The notes beneath the pieces are model-generated. The model saw only the letters and a list, made by a program, of their open reading frames with translations, did no database searches and had not been told where the DNA came from. A stretch of 64,000 bases of DNA from Porphyromonadaceae bacterium UBA2751 (GTDB lineage: Bacteria; Bacteroidota; Bacteroidia; Bacteroidales; Muribaculaceae): the NCBI GenBank assembly GCA_002353285.1, contig DEJJ01000022.1, positions 62,568-126,567 of the forward strand. Reading direction: 5' to 3'. Both the position numbers and the translations under genes were made by a program. Shown one piece after another: positions 48,826 to 58,320 of the stretch (its first letter is position 1; the number at the start of each line of letters is the position of its first letter).

Positions 48826-50724
48826 CTATTTCTTATTAGGTTTGCGTGGACTCTTGTGTGGGCTACTGGTGGTTGTTGACGAGCCAATGTCCTTTGGGTA
48901 GAGCTTGAGGATTAGGTCGTTGCGGTGCATTTTCTTGAGCGAACGGATAATGTCGGCCTTGTATTTCTTGTCGTACCAGAAGAAATACTTGCGTTGGGCT
49001 AGTTTCTCCTCCTTACTGTGGGCGGTATAAATGGGCTCGAGGGTGTAGGGGTGTAGACCAGTGTAGAAAGCTTCGGTGGCCACTGTCATGGGCGTTGGGG
49101 TAAAGTCTTGCACCTGCTCGAGGTGGAAGTTGAGTTCCTTGGTCAATGCGGCAAGTTCTGCCATGTCCATTTCATGGCAGGCGGGGTGCGATGATATGAA
49201 GTAAGGAATCAACTGCTGGTTGAGGTGGTGTTTTGAGTTCACTCGGTCAAAGATGCGCTTAAACTGCACAAACTGCTGGAATGATGGCTTGCGCATTACT
49301 TTCAGGACATCATCACTGGTGTGCTCGGGTGCCACCTTGAGGCGGCCCGAGACATGAAAACGAATCAATTCCTCATTATATTGAGCATTGGCTTTATCAA
49401 CCTCGGGGTCGCCACTGTGGTGCATCGACAGGTCGTAGCGCACACCACTGCCAATGAACGACTTCTTAATTTCGGGCAGGGCATCGACGCTGTGGTAGAT
49501 GTCGAGCAGAGGGCGGTGGTCGTTGTTAAGATTAGGGCAGGGCTTGGGGTGCAGGCATGACGGACGGGTGCAGCGCTTGCATCGCTCCAGGTCGTGGCCA
49601 TGCATAGCATACATGTTGGCACTGGGTCCGCCCAGGTCACTGATGTAGCCCTTGAAATCAGCCATGTGTGTCACCTGCTCCACTTCACGCATTATTGACT
49701 CCTTGCTGCGCGAGGCGATGAACTTGCCTTGATGAGCGCTGATAGTGCAGAAAGCACAACCGCCAAAGCAGCCACGATGCATGCACACCGAGTGCCTGAT
49801 CATCTCGTAGGCAGGTATGCGCTTGCCTCGGTAGCGTGGGTGAGGAAGGCGAGTGTAGGGCAGGTCGAACGAGGCATCCACCTGCTCGGTTGTCATGGGT
49901 GGATTCATTGGTGTGACCTTGATGGCAACATTGCCAGTTGCCTGCCACAAGGTGTGTCCATGCCATCGGTTGCTTTCTATCTCAATGTTTTTGAAATTCT
50001 CGGCCTGGCAGCGTTTGCTCTGCTGGCACTGTTTAAACGAGTGTAGGACGATATTATCGTTGTCATTCTCATTGGGAATTTCGTCAAGAGGTCGACGAAC
50101 AACAGTCTGTGGAATATAGGTCAAATCCTCAATCTTTGCACCAGCGCTTAGAGCATCGGCGATAGCAACGGTTGCCAGTTCGCCCATGCCGTAGCACACT
50201 ATATCGACAGGTGCACTGTCCATAATGGATGGCATGAGTCGGTCCTGCCAGTAGTCGTAGTGTGACAATCGCCTGAGCGATGCCTCGATGCCGCCGGCAA
50301 TCACAGGCACATCGGGGAATAGCCGCTTGAGAATCTCACTGTAAACGACGGTGGGATAGTCGGGGCGTGCTCCAGCTCTGCCGTCGGGGGTGTAAGCATC
50401 GTCGCTGCGACGTCGTCGGTTGGCAGTGTAGTGGTTCACCATGGAGTCCATGGCACCTGCCGAGATGCCAAAGAAGAGCCTAGGCTTACCCAGCTTGCGG
50501 AAGTCGCGCAAGTCGTCGCGCCAGTTGGGTTGCGGCACAATGGCCACGCGGTAGCCATGCGCCTCGAGCGTGCGTCCTATCACTGCCGTGCCCATCGATG
50601 GATGGTCGATATAGGCGTCTCCAGTGAATAGAATCACGTCGATGTAATCCCAACCCAGATGCTCAATTTCCTTGGTGGTGGTTGGTAGCCATTGCCCATC
50701 AATATGTCGGTTGTTGTCGTTCAC
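48826..50724 (-). CDS. ygiQ: YgiQ family radical SAM protein
   Basis: 632 aa. The radical-SAM cluster motif is CFGGCAFCTIS within HSVCMHRGCFGGCAFC. The N-terminal half has the YgiQ pattern DVILFTGDAYIDHPSMGTAV and the ARPDYPTVVYSEIL and GGIEASLRRLSHYDYW segments. The C-terminal part includes QQLIPYFISSHPACHEMD and the QVQDFTPTPMTVATEAFYTG block. The substrate of YgiQ is not established. Its start overlaps the uvrB stop by 4 bp, so both are co-expressed. Confidence 0.95.
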   Translation of the reverse strand: MNDNNRHIDGQWLPTTTKEIEHLGWDYIDVILFTGDAYIDHPSMGTAVIGRTLEAHGYRVAIVPQPNWRDDLRDFRKLGKPRLFFGISAGAMDSMVNHYTANRRRRSDDAYTPDGRAGARPDYPTVVYSEILKRLFPDVPVIAGGIEASLRRLSHYDYWQDRLMPSIMDSAPVDIVCYGMGELATVAIADALSAGAKIEDLTYIPQTVVRRPLDEIPNENDNDNIVLHSFKQCQQSKRCQAENFKNIEIESNRWHGHTLWQATGNVAIKVTPMNPPMTTEQVDASFDLPYTRLPHPRYRGKRIPAYEMIRHSVCMHRGCFGGCAFCTISAHQGKFIASRSKESIMREVEQVTHMADFKGYISDLGGPSANMYAMHGHDLERCKRCTRPSCLHPKPCPNLNNDHRPLLDIYHSVDALPEIKKSFIGSGVRYDLSMHHSGDPEVDKANAQYNEELIRFHVSGRLKVAPEHTSDDVLKVMRKPSFQQFVQFKRIFDRVNSKHHLNQQLIPYFISSHPACHEMDMAELAALTKELNFHLEQVQDFTPTPMTVATEAFYTGLHPYTLEPIYTAHSKEEKLAQRKYFFWYDKKYKADIIRSLKKMHRNDLILKLYPKDIGSSTTTSSPHKSPRKPNKK

Positions 50725-52805
50725 TGATTCTTCTTATCCAATTTTTCTTGCAACTTCAGAATCTCGTCGCGGTATTGTGCAGCAGCGAGGAATTCCATGT
50801 TCTTGGCCGCAGCCACCATTTGGCTCTTTAGATATTCGATGGTCTTCTCCAAGTCTTGCGGTTTCATGTAGGCAATAACAGGGTCGGCAGCAATACCTGC
50901 ACTGCGGTCAAACTCTGCCTCCACTTGTTGCTGTAGCGATGCCATGTCGTGCACGTTGCTCTCGTAGCGGCGTGCATGCTGGCGGCTCTCATCGCTTGTG
51001 CTCATGTTGGTGTCGACACCTATAATTGAGTTGCGAGCCTTGACAATCGCCTGTGGTGTTATGCCGTGTTCCTCGTTGTAGTGTAATTGCAAAGTGCGTC
51101 GGCGCTCGGTCTCGTCGATGGTGCGCCGCATCGAGTCGGTGATTTTGTCGGCATACATTATCACCTCGCCATTAAGGTTGCGGGCGGCGCGGCCAGCAGT
51201 TTGAGTCAATGCGCGGTGCGAGCGCAGGAAACCTTCCTTGTCGGCATCGAGGATAGCCACAAGCGACACCTCGGGCAAGTCGAGGCCCTCACGCAGGAGG
51301 TTCACACCCACGAGTACATCTATAACCCCAAGTCGCAGGTCGTCGATAATCTGGATGCGGTCCATGGTTTCGACATCGCTGTGCATGTAGGCACACTTGA
51401 TGTTGATTTTAGCCAAGTAACTGTTCAATTCCTCGGCCATTCGCTTGGTGAGAGTAGTGACGAGCACTCGCTCGTGGTTCTCTACACGAATTTCAATTTC
51501 GTGGATTAGGTCATCAATTTGGCCGAGTGATGGGCGAACAGTGATTTTTGGGTCGAGAAGGCCTGTGGGACGCAGAATCTGCTCGGTGACAACACCCTCG
51601 CAACGCTCGAGCTCGTAGTCGGCAGGAGTGGCGCTCACGTAGATGGTTTGGTGCGTTAGGGCTTCAAACTCGGTGAATGTCAATGGCCTGTTGTCGCGTG
51701 CGGCATCGAGCCTGAAGCCGTAGTTCACGAGTGTATCCTTGCGTGAACGGTCGCCACCATACATGGCTCTCACTTGTGGCACCGTTGCGTGACTCTCGTC
51801 AATGATTGTGAGGAAGTCGCTTGGCATGTAGTCGAGTAGGCAATAGGGGCGTGCGCCAGGCTCACGTCCGTCGAAGTAGCGCGAGTAGTTCTCGATGCCA
51901 GAGCAGTAGCCCACCTCTCGTATCATCTCCAGGTCGTAGGTCACTCGCTCCTTGAGGCGCTTGGCTTCAACAGGACGGTTCTCTCGGTAGAACATGTCGA
52001 CCTGAGTGCCCAGGTCAACGTCGATTTTACCCAGGGCCTTTGCCATGCTCTCCTTGCTGGTTACGAAGATGTTGGCGGGGTAGATATTGAATCCCTCAAC
52101 ACTCTCACGTGGCATCATGGTTAATGGGTCGAGCAACTCCATGCTCTCAATCTCATCGCCCCAGAAGATGACACGCAGCACAGCGTCGGTGTCGGCAATC
52201 ATCACGTCGACTGTGTCGCCCTTTACGCGGAATGTGCCCATCGCCAGTTCATACTCGTTGCGAGAGTAAAGAGCATCCACCAGGCGTCGCAGGAAGGCGT
52301 CGCGCCCTATGTTCATGCCCACCTTGAGGCGCACGATATTGGCCTCAATGTTCTCGGGATTGCCCATGCCGTAGAGGCACGACACGCTGGAAACGACAAC
52401 CACGTCGCGGCGACCCGAGAGCAGTGCTGTTACAGTAGCAAGTCGCAGGCGGTCAATCTCCTTGTTAATGGCAAGGTCCTTCTCGATGTATTTGTCGCTC
52501 GATGGCAGGTAAGCCTCGGGCTGGTAGTAGTCGTAGTAGGACACGAAGTATTGCACCGAGTTCTCGGGGAAGAACGCCTTGAACTCGGCATAGAGTTGTG
52601 CCGCGAGCGTCTTGTTGTGTGACAAGACAAGGGTGGGGCGGTTGGTTTGCGCTATCACGTTGGCCATCGTGAAAGTCTTTCCCGAACCAGTTACACCAAG
52701 CAACGTCTGGCACGGCAGGCCGTTGTTAACGCCATCCACCAGTTCCTTAATGGCTTGCGGTTGATCACCCGTGGGTTCATATTGAGATACTAACTTGAAA
52801 TTCAT
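50721..52805 (-). CDS. uvrB: Excinuclease ABC subunit B
   Basis: 694 aa starting MNFKLVSQYEPTGDQPQAI; an ATG two codons earlier (52811) is equally near. Helicase-like damage-verification subunit of nucleotide excision repair. Walker A GVTGSGKT, the beta-hairpin YYDYYQPEAY, DESHATVPQ (motif II), GRAARNLNGEVI (motif VI region), and a C-terminal UVR motif in EKTIEYLKSQMVAAAKNMEF for UvrC binding. First gene of a two-gene unit with ygiQ. Confidence 0.98.
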   Translation of the reverse strand: MNFKLVSQYEPTGDQPQAIKELVDGVNNGLPCQTLLGVTGSGKTFTMANVIAQTNRPTLVLSHNKTLAAQLYAEFKAFFPENSVQYFVSYYDYYQPEAYLPSSDKYIEKDLAINKEIDRLRLATVTALLSGRRDVVVVSSVSCLYGMGNPENIEANIVRLKVGMNIGRDAFLRRLVDALYSRNEYELAMGTFRVKGDTVDVMIADTDAVLRVIFWGDEIESMELLDPLTMMPRESVEGFNIYPANIFVTSKESMAKALGKIDVDLGTQVDMFYRENRPVEAKRLKERVTYDLEMIREVGYCSGIENYSRYFDGREPGARPYCLLDYMPSDFLTIIDESHATVPQVRAMYGGDRSRKDTLVNYGFRLDAARDNRPLTFTEFEALTHQTIYVSATPADYELERCEGVVTEQILRPTGLLDPKITVRPSLGQIDDLIHEIEIRVENHERVLVTTLTKRMAEELNSYLAKINIKCAYMHSDVETMDRIQIIDDLRLGVIDVLVGVNLLREGLDLPEVSLVAILDADKEGFLRSHRALTQTAGRAARNLNGEVIMYADKITDSMRRTIDETERRRTLQLHYNEEHGITPQAIVKARNSIIGVDTNMSTSDESRQHARRYESNVHDMASLQQQVEAEFDRSAGIAADPVIAYMKPQDLEKTIEYLKSQMVAAAKNMEFLAAAQYRDEILKLQEKLDKKNQ

Positions 52806-52830
52806 CTTCAACTACAAATAATATACCCTA

Positions 52831-52862
52831 CAAAGGTAGTGAATTTCTTGCTACTGTGCAAA
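52831..52862 (-). promoter_or_regulatory. Promoter of uvrB-ygiQ
   Basis: Minus strand TTTG (52862-52859), 20 nt, TACCTTTG (52838-52831). One of the best matches in the window. No LexA-like palindrome is seen next to it. Confidence 0.85.
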
Positions 52863-52967
52863 CATTATGCAAGTCGTGGCTTGTGGCTTCTCATATCACC
52901 TGATGCCTCGTTAATACTTTTTTACATGAAAAAAAATGCTTTTTTATATGTTTAATGATTTTTTTTG

Positions 52968-52975
52968 TAATTTTG
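52968..52975 (+). promoter_or_regulatory. Predicted -7 box of the serine palmitoyltransferase gene
   Basis: TAATTTTG with a T-rich tract about 20 nt upstream; leader about 65-70 nt. Confidence 0.6.
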
Positions 52976-53049
52976 CAGTCTAAATAATAGGTAATAATGT
53001 GGTTTTTACTATTTATTGTGAGACAAAACCACTGCAATTTTAAAGATAT

Positions 53050-54237
53050 ATGAAGTTATTACAACAGAAGTTGGCAAGCTACACCGAGCCCCAAAAAGCT
53101 AAGGCAGCAGGCATTTATCCTTATTTCCGTGCCATATCAAGCGAGCAGGACACCGAGGTAATCATTGGTGGCAAGAAGGTGCTGATGTTTGGCTCGAACT
53201 GCTATTCGGGACTTGTTAATGATTCCCGTGTGCGTGATGCTGCGATTGCTGCAACCATGAAATATGGCACTGGCTTGGCGGGCTCACCATTCCTTAATGG
53301 CACTCTCGACATCCACAAGGACCTTGAGAAGAAGCTTGCGGCCTACGCTGGCAAGGAAGATGCCATGATTTACAGCACTGGTTTTGAAGTGAACCTTGGA
53401 GTTGTTTCGTGCCTAACTGGTCGTGAAGATTACATTCTGTGGGATGAGCAGGATCATGCCTCGATTATTGAGGGCAGGCGCTTGTCGTTCTCACAATCGC
53501 TCAAATATAAACACAACGACATGGCTTCGCTGGAGGCCCAGTTGCAAAAGTGCAAGCCCGACAAGGTGAAGCTTATCGTCACTGACGGTGTGTTCTCGAT
53601 GGAAGGCGATGTGTGCAAGTTGCCAGATATCGTTGAGTTGGCTCGTAAGTATGACGCGAGCATCATGGTTGACGAAGCTCATGGCATTGGAGTGTTTGGC
53701 AAGGGCGGCCGCGGCGTGTGCGACCACTTTGGCTTAACCGACGAGGTGGACCTTATCATGGGCACCTTCAGCAAGTCGTTTGCCTCACTGGGTGGCTTCA
53801 TAGCAACCGACGAGGTGATTACAAACTACCTGCGTCATCACAGCCGCAGCTACATCTTCACAGCCAGCATCACTCCTGCAGCTACTGCTGCTGTGAGCAC
53901 AGCTCTTGATATCATGATTGCCGAGCCCGAGCGTCAGGAGAAGTTGTGGGAGAATACCCACTATGCTCTTGAAGGCTTCCGCCAGATGGGCTGTGAGATT
54001 GGTCACACTGAGACTCCAATCATTCCGCTCTTCATTCGCGACAACAACCTCACGTTCCTTATCACTCGTGAGTTGCTTGATGAGGGCATCTTTGTTAACC
54101 CAGTAGTTTCGCCTGCAGTTGCCCCAACTGACACTTTGATTCGTTTCAGCTTGATGGCGACCCACACTCGTGAGCAGGTTAGCATTGCGCTGGAGAAAAT
54201 CAAGAAGGTTTTCCGCAGCCACAACTTGATACCTTAA
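53050..54237 (+). CDS. spt: Serine palmitoyltransferase (alpha-oxoamine synthase)
   Basis: 395 aa PLP enzyme that condenses serine with a long-chain acyl-CoA to 3-ketosphinganine, the first step of sphingolipid synthesis, a Bacteroidetes hallmark. Visible: DEAHGIGVFG (Asp208 region under the PLP ring), the Schiff-base Lys242 in GTFSKSFASLGG, and the stretch RRLSFSQSLKYKHNDM that resembles known Bacteroidetes SPT. 2-amino-3-ketobutyrate CoA ligase is related but less similar in these blocks. Oddity: GSPFLNGT at 79-86 has Pro where GSRFLNGT is usual in this enzyme family. Own promoter and terminator. Confidence 0.88.
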   Translation: MKLLQQKLASYTEPQKAKAAGIYPYFRAISSEQDTEVIIGGKKVLMFGSNCYSGLVNDSRVRDAAIAATMKYGTGLAGSPFLNGTLDIHKDLEKKLAAYAGKEDAMIYSTGFEVNLGVVSCLTGREDYILWDEQDHASIIEGRRLSFSQSLKYKHNDMASLEAQLQKCKPDKVKLIVTDGVFSMEGDVCKLPDIVELARKYDASIMVDEAHGIGVFGKGGRGVCDHFGLTDEVDLIMGTFSKSFASLGGFIATDEVITNYLRHHSRSYIFTASITPAATAAVSTALDIMIAEPERQEKLWENTHYALEGFRQMGCEIGHTETPIIPLFIRDNNLTFLITRELLDEGIFVNPVVSPAVAPTDTLIRFSLMATHTREQVSIALEKIKKVFRSHNLIP

Positions 54238-54263
54238 TGATAGTTGCTGCATAACACGATATT

Positions 54264-54296
54264 AAGGATGTGTCACTGTTGTCACATCCTTTTTTA
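54264..54296 (+). terminator. Terminator directly before tilS
   Basis: AAGGATGTG (54264-54272) pairs with CACATCCTT (54283-54291), followed by Ts. It ends five bases before the tilS start codon. Confidence 0.85.
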
Positions 54297-54300
54297 TAAA

Positions 54301-55632
54301 ATGAAAGAGAGTTTTTTAAATAGGGTGAAGGCATTCATAGGTAGTGAGTGCAGTATCGATGCCTCGAGTCCTGTGCTGGTGGCACTGAGCGGTGGGGCCG
54401 ACTCGGTGGCACTGTTGCGTGTGCTGCTTGAGCTTGGCTACGATTGCCATGCTGCCCACTGCAATTTCCATCTTCGTGGCGACGAGAGCAATCGTGACGA
54501 GCGCTTTGTGACCGAGTTGTGTGAGCAACTTAATGTCCCTCTTGAGGTCAAGCACTTTGATGTGCCGTTATTCATGCAAGAGCATGGCGTGTCGATGGAG
54601 ATGGCGTGCCGCGAGTTGCGCTATGATTGGTTTGAGCACTTGCGGAGGCAAGACAACTGCCAGTGCATTGCCGTGGCCCATCACAGCGACGACAACATCG
54701 AGACGTTTTTCCTCAACGCCCTTCGTGGCACTGGCATTGCTGGGCTCACTGGCATGAAGCCACGCAATGCCCATGTGGTGCGGCCATTGCTTTGCGTTTC
54801 ACGTGACGATATCCTTGCATGGCTACGCTCACTGGATCAAAACTACGTCACCGATAGCACCAATCATGAGAACGACGCCCGACGTAATCGCTTGCGTAAC
54901 GTGGTGCTACCTGCTATCTACAGTGAATTTGATGGCTCGAAGGAAACTTTGCTCAAGACCATTGATAACCTCACGCGATGCAATGACCTCTACCGTGAGA
55001 GCGTGGGAGTGATGCGCAACATTGTGAGCGAGCGAGAGGGCAATACTTTGACAATTGATATCGAGATTCTTAACAGTTTCGACAACCGAGAGATGCTGCT
55101 CTATGAAATTCTAAAACCTCTGGGCTTTAACTATGAGCAGTGTGGCCTCATGCTCACAAGCGCTGTGGGCAGGCATTTCACTTCGATCACTCACAAGGCG
55201 GTAATTAGCCGTGCTGCAATCGAGGTGGAACCTCTTGCCGAGCTAAAAGAGGAGATGCACATCATCGACTTAGATGACGATACCATTACTGAGCCTATTA
55301 GTTTGCAGATCAAGAAAATCCACGACAAGAAATTCTCGCCCAAGATGGTTGATGGCAAAAAGGCCGTGGCTTTCAATAACGATGTGCTGCAGTGTTCTGA
55401 GGTGCTCTTGCGCCACTGGCGCAATGGCGACCGTTTCAAACCATTCGGTATGAAGGGGAGCAAGCTCCTGAGCGACCTTTTCACCGATCTCAAACTCAGC
55501 GAGCGTGAAAAGCATAGCGCATGGCTACTCGAGGCCGATGGCGAAATCCTGTGGGTGATTGGCTATCGCGCAGCCCAAGCGTTTAAAGTGCCTAACGGCT
55601 CCACCAGCTACGTCGTAATTAGCTTGGACTAA
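54301..55632 (+). CDS. tilS: tRNA(Ile)-lysidine synthase
   Basis: 443 aa from the ATG at 54301; an ATG further up (54244) lies before the terminator. Converts the wobble C of tRNA-Ile(CAU) to lysidine. PP-loop SGGADSVALL (about 30-39), HHSDDNIETFFLNALRGTG, and a C-terminal TilS domain (WRNGDRFKPFGMKGSKLLSD in part). Its stop overlaps that of the converging gene by 4 bp. No promoter is evident in the 60-bp gap behind spt, so expression may depend on read-through. Confidence 0.95.
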   Translation: MKESFLNRVKAFIGSECSIDASSPVLVALSGGADSVALLRVLLELGYDCHAAHCNFHLRGDESNRDERFVTELCEQLNVPLEVKHFDVPLFMQEHGVSMEMACRELRYDWFEHLRRQDNCQCIAVAHHSDDNIETFFLNALRGTGIAGLTGMKPRNAHVVRPLLCVSRDDILAWLRSLDQNYVTDSTNHENDARRNRLRNVVLPAIYSEFDGSKETLLKTIDNLTRCNDLYRESVGVMRNIVSEREGNTLTIDIEILNSFDNREMLLYEILKPLGFNYEQCGLMLTSAVGRHFTSITHKAVISRAAIEVEPLAELKEEMHIIDLDDDTITEPISLQIKKIHDKKFSPKMVDGKKAVAFNNDVLQCSEVLLRHWRNGDRFKPFGMKGSKLLSDLFTDLKLSEREKHSAWLLEADGEILWVIGYRAAQAFKVPNGSTSYVVISLD

Positions 55633-56462
55633 TCATTCCTTTTCCAAATTGCGTCGAGCTTGGCATCGATGTCGCTGTCTTCCATTCCTATAAGTGTGCC
55701 CATCACCTTAAGCACGCGATTTAGGCTTGCCTCGTTCTTGAGGATCACGCGTTTCTCATGGTCAAGAAGGTAGAACATGGGCAATGTCATCAAGTCGTAG
55801 GCCTGCTCGCCTTCAACCTGTTGCCCGTGGTCCCAGCCATTCACTATGTAGGAGGGCATGGGTTCTAGTTTCCATTCATTCACGTTGTCGAGGGTGTAGA
55901 TGCCCAGCACAGTCAGTGTGCTGTCAATCACCATGTTCTTGAGTAGGGTGGTGGTGTCGAGTCTTGCCTTCACCTTGGCACACGACAGGCATTCAGGGTC
56001 ATTGAAATAGATCAAGGTGTAAGCTGTTGAAATCTCGCTCAGTTTGTGACGCGCACCATCGAGGGTCTCATATTCAATGTCGTTGGCATTTTTGCCTGGC
56101 GCATTCTTGCGCACCACCTCAAGCATTGCCTTTGGGCGCATGCGTTCGCGGTCATTGAGGCAACTTGCCGATGCGGCATGCTCAATCACTAGTGAAAATA
56201 GCTCCTCGTTGTGGGTGTCCCATGTGGGTTCCGAGAGCATCTCCTCAAGACTTGCCACAAGCTGCTTATAGTCTTTGCTGCTCTTTTGTGATGCATCGTC
56301 GAGCATCTTGGTCAGCGCGGTTTTTGCCTCACTGCGGGGCATCGCTTCTATTTTGTTAAGAATTAGGCTAGGAGTGAGCTGCTCTGCGGCGTCAGCAGTT
56401 GACGATGCCGCAAAGGCAATTATGAGCATTGCTATGATTATGTTGAGTTTTAATGCCTTCAT
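55629..56462 (-). CDS. Secreted DUF5106-like protein with thioredoxin-fold C-terminus
   Basis: 277 aa with a signal peptide (AMLIIAFAASSTADA). An N-terminal helical region (about 28-135) has the RMRPKAMLEVVRKNAPGKNA segment of Bacteroidales DUF5106 proteins. A thioredoxin-like domain follows, with FNDPECLSCAKVKARL carrying a CxxC pair and LPMFYLLDHEKRVILKNEA as the later strands. Probably a periplasmic redox or thiol protein; partner unknown. The predicted promoter leaves almost no leader. Confidence 0.78.
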   Translation of the reverse strand: MKALKLNIIIAMLIIAFAASSTADAAEQLTPSLILNKIEAMPRSEAKTALTKMLDDASQKSSKDYKQLVASLEEMLSEPTWDTHNEELFSLVIEHAASASCLNDRERMRPKAMLEVVRKNAPGKNANDIEYETLDGARHKLSEISTAYTLIYFNDPECLSCAKVKARLDTTTLLKNMVIDSTLTVLGIYTLDNVNEWKLEPMPSYIVNGWDHGQQVEGEQAYDLMTLPMFYLLDHEKRVILKNEASLNRVLKVMGTLIGMEDSDIDAKLDAIWKRND

Positions 56463-56466
56463 GCTG

Positions 56467-56498
56467 CAAATTTAGTGCAAACCGAGCAAAGCGGCAAA
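56467..56498 (-). promoter_or_regulatory. Promoter giving a near-leaderless transcript (DUF5106 gene)
   Basis: Minus strand TTTG (56498-56495), 20 nt, TAAATTTG (56474-56467). Only four bases separate the box from the ATG. Confidence 0.75.
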
Positions 56499-56573
56499 TA
56501 TTTTTTGTCAAATAACTCTGTCAAATTTAACAAAACTTAATAAATCGGGGGGGTAAATCTCAAAAAATATTAA

Positions 56574-56581
56574 TAACTTTG
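56574..56581 (+). promoter_or_regulatory. Predicted -7 box of the 56.6 kb lipoprotein gene
   Basis: TAACTTTG, start about 56588, leader about 60 nt. Confidence 0.6.
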
Positions 56582-56650
56582 CAACCGAGACAATAATGAT
56601 AATACTAACTTCGTGGAATCTAAACCGCTACACTAAAAACCCAATATAAT

Positions 56651-57760
56651 ATGAAGACTAAACTTTTATTACTTTTTGTTGTGTCTCTTGTTCTTTTCTC
56701 TTGCAACGAAAAGAACGATGAACCATTGCCTCCCACGACCAAGGATGTTACAATAGTGGCATTAACAAGAGGAAATACTCTCTACTCTATGTCAACATCC
56801 GATGGCCAAGTTAAGACCACAACCATTGACTCCAGTTATGGTGATTTGGACTATTTGTTCATGCATAATGGCGATATGATGCTTTTCAGCAAGGCAAGTG
56901 ATGATTTCAGAATGATGAAATTTGATGGTAACAGCATTGTTGACAGCAGAGTTATTGATTGGTTAAATGACTATATTGGTGGCTATTGGTGGGTGTCAGT
57001 TTCTAACACCAATAACAGTTACAACTATGTTTGCGAAAGCTATTCCGAAGAAAAGTATGTCATTATTGATGAGAATGGCAATTCAAAAGAATTCTCGTAT
57101 AAACATAATGGGGACATAACTTCATATATGTTTAGGTATGATATGAGTATGGTTGATGGCAATGGAAACTTCTACAATGCTTACTATTATTCACGTGAAC
57201 TCAACCCTTCGGGTTATTGGATTGTTGAAAAGAATGGGCAAAAATTGTATCAAGTAAACGGCAAAATCACACCACTTAGAATGTGCATTGCTGGAAATGA
57301 CGTGTATCTTCTCGGATACAATAGCGAAGGTAAAGGTGCTTATGCTGTAAACTCCAACGTAATTGTTGATGAAGGATTCTCAACTATCACTTGTGCAAGT
57401 GTCCTTAATGGTCAGCTGTGCTTGGGTGGCTTCAAAACCGACGATTACAATGTTAATAAAGCAACCATGAAGATTAAAGACAAATATTATGATTTGACCG
57501 ACGAGTTAGGCTGGTATGAACATGAAGATACTGCGACAGGTGCTGGCAACAATCATTCATCCAATGTTGAAAGATTTTTGGTTGAGAACAATGAGATATT
57601 TGCTCTTGTGCGAAAATTTAATCAAGTCAATCCATTGATAACTGGAGGTGATGACTATTTTTTGGATTCTGGCGACGCCATTTTCCGCAACACCCACAAG
57701 ATTATGGACTTGGGCGACAAACTCATACGTTCTTTTGTTGTGTTGCCGCTTGAAAAGTAA
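56651..57760 (+). CDS. Lipoprotein of unknown function
   Basis: 369 aa. Signal peptide with lipobox LFSC (lipid Cys about residue 18), then an acidic linker (NEKNDEPLPPTTKD). The rest is beta-rich with repeated aromatic/Asp strands (VTIVALTRGNTLYSMSTSDG, MHNGDMMLFSKASDDF, GNDVYLLGYNSEGKGAYAV), suggesting a beta-propeller-like fold, but no family is recognised. AT-rich codons (AAT, GAT, TTA) set it apart from the GC-richer neighbours, which may mean recent acquisition. Nothing around it points to a pathway. Confidence 0.7.
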   Translation: MKTKLLLLFVVSLVLFSCNEKNDEPLPPTTKDVTIVALTRGNTLYSMSTSDGQVKTTTIDSSYGDLDYLFMHNGDMMLFSKASDDFRMMKFDGNSIVDSRVIDWLNDYIGGYWWVSVSNTNNSYNYVCESYSEEKYVIIDENGNSKEFSYKHNGDITSYMFRYDMSMVDGNGNFYNAYYYSRELNPSGYWIVEKNGQKLYQVNGKITPLRMCIAGNDVYLLGYNSEGKGAYAVNSNVIVDEGFSTITCASVLNGQLCLGGFKTDDYNVNKATMKIKDKYYDLTDELGWYEHEDTATGAGNNHSSNVERFLVENNEIFALVRKFNQVNPLITGGDDYFLDSGDAIFRNTHKIMDLGDKLIRSFVVLPLEK

Positions 57761-57897
57761 CCAATCTATATACTCAAAGAGATTGCTTTTTGGAGAGTAT
57801 TACTATTATTTTGCCTCAAAGTGGACTGTAAGAAGTGCTAAAAAAACAAAACTTTAATTTTCAATGTGCTGAATATTTAAGTTTTAAAAACAAATAA

Positions 57898-57929
57898 TTT
57901 GGTCAGTCCAGAAAAAGTTAGTACCTTTG
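57898..57929 (+). promoter_or_regulatory. Promoter of rpmE
   Basis: TTTG (57898-57901), 20 nt, TACCTTTG (57922-57929). Leader about 60 nt. No L31-type regulatory fold was identified. Confidence 0.85.
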
Positions 57930-57997
57930 CGCGCCATTACAATTTTAGGTGTCTTACCAACGCCGCTATTGTATAACAATTTAAATATATATTTAAA

Positions 57998-58252
57998 ATG
58001 AAACAAGGTATTCATCCTGACAACTATCGCGAGGTTGTTTTTAAGGACATGTCGAATGAGGAAATCTTCATCACTCGCTCAACTGTTAACACCAAGGAGA
58101 CAATTGAGGTTGATGGCAAGACTTATCCACTGGTAAAGCTTGAGATTACCAGCTCTTCTCACCCATTCTTTACTGGTAAGCAGAAGCTGGTCGACACCGC
58201 TGGTCGTGTTGATAAGTTCCTCAGCCGTTATGGCAATCGCAAGAAGAAATAA
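57998..58252 (+). CDS. rpmE: 50S ribosomal protein L31, type B
   Basis: 84 aa. MKQGIHPDNYREVVFKDMSN is the type B (RpmE2) start. It lacks the CxxC zinc-binding pair of type A L31, so it works without zinc. EITSSSHPFFTGKQKLVDTAGRVDKF is the typical C-terminal half, ending in a basic tail. In Bacteroidales this is usually the only L31; no type A gene is in the window. Confidence 0.96.
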   Translation: MKQGIHPDNYREVVFKDMSNEEIFITRSTVNTKETIEVDGKTYPLVKLEITSSSHPFFTGKQKLVDTAGRVDKFLSRYGNRKKK

Positions 58253-58278
58253 TTTTCTTCTTAGCTTTAGAAAAATTA

Positions 58279-58320
58279 GCCACGGTAGCTCTGAGCAGAG
58301 TAGCCGTGGTTCTTTTTTTT
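58279..58320 (+). terminator. Terminator of rpmE
   Basis: CCACGG (58280-58285) pairs with CCGTGG (58304-58309), with an inner CTCT/AGAG extension, then eight Ts. The T run doubles as the -33 region of the next promoter. Confidence 0.85.

Noticed and set aside
53050..54237. 2-amino-3-ketobutyrate CoA ligase (kbl) instead of serine palmitoyltransferase
   Set aside because: Blocks such as the SFSQSLKYKHND stretch and the final segment fit Bacteroidetes SPT better, and no threonine dehydrogenase is adjacent.
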